DNA of 64,000 nucleotides from Siniperca chuatsi. Taxonomy: Eukaryota; Chordata; Actinopteri; Centrarchiformes; Sinipercidae. Below the pieces are notes generated by a model. That model saw only the letters and a program-made list of their open reading frames with translations. It did no database searches and had not been told where the DNA came from. Of this stretch, positions 15,806-64,000 are shown in pieces. The position numbers and the translations under genes are program-made. Location of the stretch: NCBI RefSeq assembly GCF_020085105.1, contig NC_058046.1, positions 25,238,675 through 25,302,674 on the forward strand. Reading direction: 5' to 3'. Position 1 is the stretch's first letter, and the number at the start of each line of letters is the position of its first letter.

Positions 15806-18700
15806 AACTACACTACTAGGAGCTGTATTCATATGAGTTATATGAGGATAATTGCACAGTTTGAATGTTTCCCACTTGGAAATACTGCAGGTCTACTGTG
15901 TGTCGGAAAAGTGTAATTACATCTCTATGAAGTAGTTATACAGCTGAAGTACTATTTTCTTTATGTTGTTTATAGATTGAAATAGACAATGCAAATTTTG
16001 AATGCACTGAAAACTTAGCAGAGATGTAAATATCACAAACAGTTGCTCCAAGACAGTCAGCTGCCACATGACATGAGAACAGCTTTAACCAAAAACTTAA
16101 AGCTCAAAGAACATAAAGATCTACAGTGTGACAAAAAGTGGTTTTCCTGTTTTGTGCCATGTCATCGTTTTAGCAATAATTGCACAAGGTTAACTGTTTT
16201 TTAGTGAAAAGGAAAATGTGTCACTGTATTACTGTCATTCAGTCTGGATGTTTCTGCCTTTGTATGAAGAAATGATCTTGCTGTCAGATCACTGTATTTC
16301 ACTGACTTTTCAACATACAAACTGTATATTTCTGCTGTTATAAGATATCAAAACACATCACAAGAGCCTCCTGATTTGCAGCAAAAATCTTCGTCATCAC
16401 TTTGCGCCTCCTGCTCATTTCCATTATTATGGTCATGTGTGATGAACAGCTGAGTTAAATGTCTCCATGAATCAGCCATTTTCATTTTAGTCACGAGTAC
16501 AGATTTGAGATTTGATCATTTCCCTAGTTTAGTTTAGTTTGATGACTTTGATTTTGATTATACTGTATGTTACAGGTGTCTTTTTGGTGTGATATTGCAG
16601 ATATTGTGCAATACAGGCTCAACGTCAAAATGCATCTGCTTTACATTGTTTTTATTTTATTTCTTTTGCCACAGTTTTCCTGTATTTACTGTTGTTGACC
16701 AGTAACCATCGGTTAACCTGGACCAAGGTCTTTATTTGGGGTTTCTGTGGTGCGTGTGGTTCATTTAGAGGATTAAGTTCATTACAAAAGGTCGATGCTT
16801 GATTAAGTCTTTTGAGTAAACTCAAACCTCCACTGTTGTCAAACGTCTACTTGTGATTGATCCTCGTCATTGAGGGAGACTGTGTGTGCGTGTGTGTGTG
16901 CATGCCTTCCAGTGGCCACTGACCAGATGCTGCTGGTTACCCCTGCTTCCTGTCAGAGTGAAACCTCCTTCTCTGTGGCCAAACCATAAATCCTGGGCCT
17001 GTCAGCAGACTACATGTCAGAATCCTTTGTGTATGATTTAACAGAGTGTAAAACTCAACATTATACACATATCAGAATTAAATCTAACATTTGAATCATT
17101 TTGATCACCTGATTCTGAGTGGTATCAGCTTATTAACTGGGCAAACAACTCTCCTGTCACAACTTATCAACTTAAAATAGGCATTCAAATTTACTGCAAA
17201 GAGTGGATTTAATCCAACCTTGAAAAATAAGTAAAAGCAAAAAGTATGGCTGTAAAGTGCCTGAAAGTCATGAAATTACATGCAAAGAGAGCATCATGCT
17301 TTTTCAGCTTAGCGCACCAGACATTGTCATAATATTATGTCTTTTAGTTTTTAGAGCTGACTTGTGTTTTTACAGTAATAACACAGTTTCAAGTTGTCTA
17401 ATCTTATTACGCTGGAGATTTCAGTACAGGCTGCAGAGGCTCCTTCAACTGTAGCTGCTGTATTTGCATAGGCCGGTGAAATGAGTACCAAATAACTTCC
17501 TGGAGCCAGTGTAATTTAGCAGGTGGATGAAGGTCATCTAGCTCTGTTACAGGATTACTGCTGGGATGAAAAACTGATATATTTTCAGGATCCTGAACCC
17601 AACAACATTGTGTGATTTGCAACATACAGTACAGAATCACTTAGTAACAATGACGTCTTTTTAATTTGTTCACTCAGACTCAATTCCATTTTAAATTATA
17701 GATTTTTGCTTTCATTAGGTAGAGCGAGTAGAGAGATGACAGGAAATGGGGGATCGCATGCAACAAAGATCCCTGGCCGAACATTTACATTACATAGCCA
17801 GTGTCTAAAAAGCTAGGTCACCAGGACGCTCCAAGTTAGAGATTTTCATAAAAAAAAAAAAAAATTAATAAACTATAATGTCATGGAGACCTACTGCCAC
17901 TGGTCTATCACTAGGTATAACAGGACTTAACATATCATCTGCTTTATTAGCCGTATAAAAAGATTTAAATACTGTAAACACAAGGAGTTTTTATTCTTAA
18001 CATGTTACAACTTTATGTGTATTGATAGGATCAACTAGCTACAGTACTTGCCAGGGTGATCATTAAATGTCTATGCAGCACCTAATTCTTTCCTTCCATA
18101 TAAACTTACATCTAAACAAATCATGTTTCTCAAATGAGGAAGTTAAAACTGTATCGTGGAAGTCAGATTCTTTGGAACAGTAGTAATTGATTTCAAATGA
18201 TGTCTGTGCTGTCCACATCCTGTGTGTAATACTGACTCACATCATTCATTTAAAGGCCTTTGTTGATTTCAAATGGAAGTATCTGTCTGACCAACCGCAA
18301 ACTGATAGCTTCTGGTCTAAATGATTATGACTTTTAAATAGACAAAACACTGATTTTTTTAAATACTGTTTATAAAGTATTTCTGATTCTGTTTTCCATT
18401 TTTTATATGTGCAAAAATATGTCCACAGTCAGTCTCATCATATGCATTTAACATTGTATAAGGCCAGAATGTTTTTCTTAATAACACATTGAGTGCAATG
18501 CATGACAGAAACAATGTTTGTTTTTTCATATATTTTTTCAACTGTGCACAACCTGCTGCTCACCAGGCTTAATGAAAAATGATGATGATGACGATGATGA
18601 TGAGAGTAGAGGGCCGTAGATGAGAGCCTGTATAAGTATAAAAAAGATGCAATTTCAGCAGTCCTCTCTAGTACAGATCTATACGTCATCCATACAACAC
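15806..18700. other. blnk 3' UTR and blnk-clathrin spacer
   Basis: No coding exon is evident. An AATAAA at 17867-17872, just after an A-run, is the only consensus signal I noticed, so the blnk 3' end is uncertain. 17700-17800 resembles a common teleost dispersed repeat (pattern GACAGGAAATG..GCATGCAACAAAG). A short TG run lies at 18718-18733. Confidence 0.4.
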
Positions 18701-18779
18701 ACTTTTTGGGAAGACGGGTGTGTGTGTGTGTGTTTGACTTTGTAGAAATCATGCAAAGGTGGGGCGCTTGTCACGAGCC

Positions 18780-19264
18780 CTGATTCCGAAGTTGGTGGAA
18801 AGGAAGGGGGAAGGGGCTGTGGCGGAGGAGTACAAAATGCACATCCGACCGCTTGTATTGACAGCTCTGAGAAGAAAACAAAAATCCACGACACGGGCTG
18901 CTTATGCGAAGTAAACACATGCAATAACTCAGCGCGGACTTTTAGGACAACCCTGTATCCTTACATGGCTCGAGGAGGAACTGGTTTACACGCGGGGCTC
19001 AGTAGTAGTTGAAGTGGACTAGTTTTCTTAGCGGAGGTGCGGAGTTTCTGATTCAGGACTGGTGTAGGGGGGCTACTGAATGGGAGCAGTCATAGCATTC
19101 GTGTGATACCAACGCAAGCCACCCTGACTACCTACTACTGCCCATCATATTTGACTTTTGGGGACGTTTAGGGCACAAACAGAACAAGATCACCTCTATT
19201 CCTCCTGCTGTCCCCTTCCCCTTTCCTTCCTCACGGATTCTTCAGAAAGAGAAATCCTCCAGAA
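18780..19264 (+). promoter_or_regulatory. cltcl1: Clathrin heavy chain promoter and 5' UTR region
   Basis: Base composition rises in GC and CpG relative to the flanks up to the initiator ATG. No TATA box is obvious, as expected of a broadly expressed gene. The start context GAAATGG has a purine at -3 and G at +4, a good Kozak match. The transcription start cannot be placed from sequence. Confidence 0.4.
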
Positions 19265-47770
<28,506 letters not shown>

Positions 47771-49400
47771 AGGCCTGACCCCGCCTCTCCCACCCCTCTC
47801 CCCTGTTTCCCCTACACACACTCACACACCTTGGACCTGAACCACACTCAGCCGTGCTGCTCTGGGTCTCAACTGGCCAACTGACGGCACGGAGACCCCT
47901 GAACCTCAACTCGGCCTTCATTCCCCAATGAGACTCCACCCGAGTTCACTGAAACTGCAATAGAAACCCTTCATCTCTACTTTCTCCACACACACACTTC
48001 AGGACGCCATCAAGGCTGTTGGATCCCTCCCCCCCTCCCTCCATCTCTCTCTCTCCTCCACTTGGACATTATAACTGCATCACTGATCTACACAGCATGA
48101 AGTCACCTCTCAGCTCTTAGAGGAATTAACATACCGAAGATAACATTAGTGACACCAAACCACTCTCTCCTGTTGCTGTTCCATGTAGACTTTATTAACC
48201 ATAGAGCAGCTTTTTGTCTTTTTTCCTAGAGATTCAGCACTGATGAGTAAGAGACTTTGTTACTGAGGAGGAGTAGAGGGGCATGTGTGTGTCTACCCCT
48301 CCCTCCTAAAGCACTGCTACGGCCTTATATATTTTGAGGAGGTGGCAAAGAACGGGCTCATTTGTTCATGTTTAATTTCACAACTGTCTCATGCTCTGAT
48401 TAGAAAGACGGTTACTGTGCAATAGTTTTGTTTGTCCTCTCACAACAGGTACAAAGTGTTTGCTGTATACGGACTAAGAACACTTTTATGAGGTTACGGT
48501 ACTGTCTGTGTATGTGTGTGAGTGTGTGTGTGTGTGTGTGTGTAGCCTCTAAAGCCTTCGAGGGATATGTCACCAAACCAGGAGACACTCACTGAAATGT
48601 CCACTCCTGTGCAGCTGCAAACCTTTTGCTTTGTCAGAGCGGTTTGATCTTGTCAGTCGACTTTTCGGACTCTGATCCCGGACATCAGGAGTTTCAGGAT
48701 GATTGTGACAGAAAGAAAGAAGGAAGGAAAGAAAGAAAGAAAGAAAGAATAATAAAAAAATTGCTATATGCTGTAGTCTGTGCATGTGCTGCCAAACTAT
48801 AAAGCTGCAACCAGGAGCACAATTTTCATGTTACACTCAAGTATATCACGTATTACTAATGTTGTGTCAAAAACAAAGTGTTCGATGAATCTTTCTCACC
48901 CAACTAACAGAAAACGATGATGAAGCTCCGACAGACTTGAGGAGATGAAAACAGAGGGGAACGTTAGCTCACATCCTGGTGCCAGTTGGTTTAAAAAAAA
49001 AATCATTATTGTACTGAAAACAGTGTATAATTTAAGATATATTGAAATACCTAACTAATCAAAGAAGTCAAGTATTATGGGAAACCTTATGTATTGTCTA
49101 TAGTGTGTTGTTGTAGTCTTAAAAAGCATAATGATTTTTGTAAGAAAAGGACAAAATGCAAAAACAGCAGGTTAATAAACGGCAAAGTCTTGAGGCAAGG
49201 CTGCTGAAAGTGGTGACAGTGGAATTGATTGTTTACTTCCTGTGCTGTCCGACAGTCGCTGTATGATACACTGAGCTCTGTCCCACCTGGTGTCAACTTT
49301 GTCAAAGCAGAAAGCGAAAACCTGAGCTGCACACGAAGCACTCCCTTTATCTGCACAAGTCATGCATACAGAAAGAGGAATAAAGTTTACACACAGTGTT
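47771..49400 (+). other. cltcl1: Clathrin heavy chain 3' UTR
   Basis: Non-coding sequence follows the TAG at 47768-47770. It holds a TG run (48504-48543), a GAAA-rich run (48712-48750) and AATAAA hexamers at 48751-48756 and 49379-49384, so two alternative 3' ends of about 1.0 and 1.6 kb are plausible. Confidence 0.55.
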
Positions 49401-49759
49401 GTTGGTGCATTTTTCAAGTCATTCACATCAGTAGAAAGATTTACAAGATTTCTGGAGGATTCAGCTTTTATTCTTGATGGTGGAGAGTTTTACAGCTGTG
49501 AACATGGTTTATGCCAGGGCCTTTTCCTTATTTTCACCGTTTGCAGGACCCAGACTGACATTTTGGTAACCAAGCTGCCAGGACCTGATTGATGGTTTCT
49601 GTCTGTGTGAGAGCTGCAGCTCTTTGTTGGGGGAGGGTGTGGTTGGGCTGTTTGGACCTATTACTGCCTGCTGCTGCGTAAGGTTTTGGTAGTAAAAGAT
49701 TTAATAATAGAGGAATCCGATTTCATTCTTCCTCGCTGAGCTGTATTCATGTGGTAATA

Positions 49760-50266
49760 CAGACACAGAGAGGCTGCGCCCCGCCCTTCTTCCGATGTGG
49801 AACAAGAGTGGCCGGTCTCTTCTCACCCAGCGCTCAAATAAGCACCCAGAGTGTCACCCACTGACCCTTATCCAACAGCAGGTTTTGGTTGTTCACTCGC
49901 TTTACGGAGAAATTGCCAAGTTCCACGCGGCAACAGGATACGGACGCAACTATTTGTCCGCCCCTCCTTGCTTTCGGTTTGCTTTGCTCTCTTACGCACT
50001 ACTGTCCTGATACAGCGTTACCATGGTTACAAATAGCCGATGTAAGACATAGAACATCCCAACTTCCTTGACAGTCCCAGTATCCGCCCAGTGTCAACAG
50101 AGAGACCCGCTGGAGTCTTACCTGCATCCAGGAGAGCGCACCAGACAGCAGCCGTCCATGTGTTGCGCGCTACGGTCTACTAGAAAAAGATTTGCAAGCT
50201 ACCTACTTGAAGATAAACATCATTAGACCAGAAGCTTTAGATTTGATTGTGTATTTTCCGGTAATT
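49760..50266 (+). promoter_or_regulatory. slc25a1: slc25a1 promoter and 5' UTR region
   Basis: GC- and CpG-enriched stretch just before the citrate carrier start, including a GC-box-like CCCCGCCC near 49779 and several CGC clusters. No TATA box is obvious. It lies only about 0.4 kb beyond the last clathrin polyadenylation signal, so the two genes are close head-to-tail neighbours. Confidence 0.4.
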
Positions 50267-61286
<11,020 letters not shown>

Positions 61287-61496
61287 GTAAGTAAAATTCT
61301 GAAATATTTAAGTAGATGAAGACTAATACATTTACTCGTGCACAGTAAAATTTGTGATGTATAATTCTACCCATTTAAAGATAAAAAAGTAGCTCATCTC
61401 AAATGTACAGTTTCACTGTTACATGTAATTTCCACACAGTTCTTAAAGGACGAGATTAGTTCACACTAGATTCCTCCAATCAGTTAAATTAGAAAT

Positions 61497-61763
61497 AAGA
61501 CGGTGTAGTCCCTCATTCGTCCAGGAGTGTTCTATCGTAGAACATAGTATTAGTAACTATTAGGTCAGTTTCAGGTGAAACTAGCTATTTACAGATACTC
61601 AGGCAGATTCCTTCCTGAGGGCAGGGCTTATGTAACTCAGAGTAGTTTAAATTTCCAGTTCCCGTCCAATTTTTTCACAATTGAGAATGACTTCCGGATG
61701 GGAGCCGAAACGTCTTGATTCTGAAAACAGTGTCCAGATGACTACGACTGAAACCTTTTCTAC
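61497..61763. mobile_element. Short retroposon-like insertion with 14-bp target duplication
   Basis: The 267-bp insert is flanked by identical GTTAAATTAGAAAT at 61483-61496 and 61764-61777. A long direct duplication of this size is typical of target-primed reverse transcription (LINE/SINE). The insert contains GACTTCCGGATGGGAGCCGA and ends ACCTTTTCTAC without a poly-A tail. The family is not identified. Confidence 0.6.
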
Positions 61764-62316
61764 GTTAAATTAGAAATGACTGAATAAAGTGCACAAACAA
61801 AGTAAAATCATATAACTCTTCTTTCCAGTGGTCCAACTTCTGATGCTTGTCAGTATTTCTCTGTAACAGATGAATTTTAAGTGATACCATCCATGATGTT
61901 TGACCTTGAAAATAAATGGTAGCAGCAGAGCTGACACACACTTCTCAATTAGACGGTCTATATATTGTGGTAAAATTGCCATCATCATCATCATCAACAC
62001 AAAACAAATCTTAAAATAATCTACTTTATTGCTTTAAATCTTTTGTGACTTTACATTTTCTAATATTTTTACATCTTATGTTTATATTCTAATAAATATT
62101 TAAGGTAGAGTGTATATGTGTGCAGTAAAGGCTGGGAAACACTTTTAGCTAAGCTGTGGTGATCTTCTAACTGGAACCATGAACTCACAAGTTCCAATTA
62201 TTCTAGTCCATTACCTACAATGCAAGCTGTAAATGCCACACTAGCCTTCAGTATAATTACGTTATTCTTTCACAGCAGTGACATTTATCTCCAGACGAGT
62301 GTGCACATTGCAGTGC

Positions 62317-62426
62317 ATGTGCGCACACGCACACGCACACACACACGTTGCACAAAACTAAGTCAGACGCTTTTATTGTCACCATTTCATTCTTTCATTT
62401 CTTCCCTTGCTCTCTCTTTTTCTTTC

Positions 62427-62462
<36 letters not shown>
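62317..62462. repeat. CA and TG microsatellites
   Basis: A CA-rich run at about 62321-62346 and a TG run at 62431-62462 lie 85 bases apart in slc25a1 intron 3 and could pair with each other. Confidence 0.8.
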
Positions 62463-62465
<3 letters not shown>

Positions 62466-64000
62466 GAGGGTAGAGCCTGTCTGTACGATGGAGAGACAGG
62501 CCCAGCCAGGCGAAGCAAAGATGCCACTCAAACTCAGGCAGGGTCTCAATAGGGTACAGAGAGGGAGACTTGTGTTGGTACTCTGTCAATGAGCGTGTGT
62601 ATGTTTATGTACAGTGTTTGTGTGTGAGTTTGTCAGTCAGCCTTCAGAGCCCTTTCCAGAGGGAGTCTGAATGGTTTTGTTTCTGCTCTAAGTAGAGTTT
62701 TCTCTGAGGAAATATGGCATGGACAGAGTACAGAGGATTAGGGCATGTCCTCAGACTACATTGTATGTAAAAATTTAACCAGCTGTGTGCAAGTTATATG
62801 CATTTTGATTCAATTATTTGACTTGTGACCCCTTAAAAGGAAGCTATATCTACATGTGATGCATCAGTACAGTTTTCAGATGTCTATTGGTTATGAGCTG
62901 TTCAAACAACGTGGATTATTTTTCCTCAGTTTGGGAACAAGTGATTTAGGTAATACAGCAAAACATGAAAAGGTGAATAAAAGAACGAAACATGACAGAG
63001 GAGAGATTGAAAGCTGTTGAGATGGGAACAGTTAGATTTGATTTATGGAGAATAGCTTGGCACTTTTCCATTGACCACCGCTTCCTCTGAGTCGTTTGTT
63101 CGATCCGTTCTTTTCTTACTTCCTCTAGCTTCCTTCCCCTCCCCCTTCCTTTGCCTCCCCAACTCTCTTTCTCCACCATCCCATTAGCTGATTGCCTGTG
63201 CACCATCATGCACACAGTCTACTGAAGGGTTGTCAGGGAGGTATGAGAGGGACAGACAAGAGAGCCTTTGACCTTTTTCTCCTCTTAAGCTGTCATCCAT
63301 ATCTACATCCCTCTCTCTTGTCTGCCCAGCCTCCTTTCCTTCTTTCTTTCATATTTCCTCTCCAGCCAACTCTTTTCTCTCTCCTTCACTTCCTCTTCTC
63401 ATCAACTGACCTTGTAGAAAGACCCTCTAATGAAGATTGGGCAGCACTCTGCTGTCCAGAATGATTCATCTTCGACTGTGGATGTCAGCCAAAACCTGAT
63501 GTGTCATATTCTAACTGTAAAGTTTAGTCCACTTGTTAAAAGTGTAGGTGGGAATTTGGAGAGCAAATTGGCACAGGAGCAGGCCTGACAGTGGCATTTT
63601 TCTCTCCAGCAGCTTTTAATGACTAGCATTTGTTTCACAAGGTTAGTTATTAATTATCTCTGTGCAGTCTAAGCAAGCTGAAGGGAAGTAGACTTTTTCA
63701 TTTTTTATTCTCTCCAAAGTTAAAAAGCTGTTTGTTGCCAACAAGTGGTGTGCATAAAGAGAGATTTATTTTTATGTGTTGTTCCTGCTTGACAGTGGGA
63801 GTCAGTTAATTGTGTGGAGCCTGTCTTTCAAAACAAACTAAGTCTGTGAGAGGAGTGAGACAGAAACAGATGTGGAAGGTTAATGAGCTGAGGGAAATCT
63901 TGCAATAAAAAGGCAGATGGAGAAGAAAACTAAAATCGCATAAGCCGAGTATAAGAGATGAATTCTGTTAGACCCATGATGATGACGGCAGGTAAATGGT

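Larger units (their letters stand above)
61287..64000. other. slc25a1: slc25a1 intron 3, to window end
   Basis: Apart from the retroposon-like insert and the microsatellites noted, this stretch is pyrimidine-rich in places (63080-63420) with no exon matching the fourth carrier segment. I see nothing else to annotate. Confidence 0.5.

Overview
The window is nuclear DNA from a ray-finned fish, most likely a percomorph teleost. It carries multi-exon vertebrate genes with GT-AG introns, long microsatellites, and several families of short dispersed repeats that I recognise as common in teleost genomes. All four genes are on the + strand. No bacterial, viral or plasmid features are evident.

Layout. 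(1) 228-4411: the 3' eleven exons of plat (tissue plasminogen activator), covering EGF, kringle 1, kringle 2, a short linker and a complete trypsin-like protease; the signal peptide and finger exons lie upstream of the window. The 3' UTR runs to about 5.64 kb. (2) about 6.9-15.8 kb: blnk (B-cell linker, SLP-65), a proline-rich adaptor with YxxP motifs and a C-terminal SH2 domain, spread over 18 well-supported exons. A tentative first exon at 6902-6910 lies just below two perfect octamer (Oct) motifs. (3) 19265-47770: a complete clathrin heavy chain gene of 31 constitutive exons (1687 codons) plus a probable 21-nt alternative microexon. Residues at positions that separate the two vertebrate paralogues, and the neighbouring slc25a1, both point to CLTCL1 (CHC22) rather than CLTC. 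Unlike human CHC22 as I know it, this gene keeps the QLMLTA tail. (4) 50267-beyond 61286: the first three exons of slc25a1 (mitochondrial citrate carrier), with a 9.3-kb first intron and a GC-AG second intron; the rest lies downstream of 64000.

The genes do not form a pathway. plat is secreted and activates plasminogen, blnk is a cytosolic scaffold below the B-cell receptor, the clathrin gene encodes a coat protein for vesicle sorting, and slc25a1 exports citrate from mitochondria. The cltcl1-slc25a1 pair matches human 22q11.2, whereas human PLAT and BLNK are on other chromosomes (8 and 10). Introns and intergenic spaces hold MITE-like elements (one with a perfect 8-bp target duplication of hAT type, one with TTAA ends), nested repeats, and long CT, AT and ATCT microsatellites. 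I did not find an undescribed gene system. The points most worth a second look are the CHC22-type gene with its microexon and retained uncoating motif, the Met at the plat activation site, the octamer pair at the putative blnk start, and the GC-AG intron.
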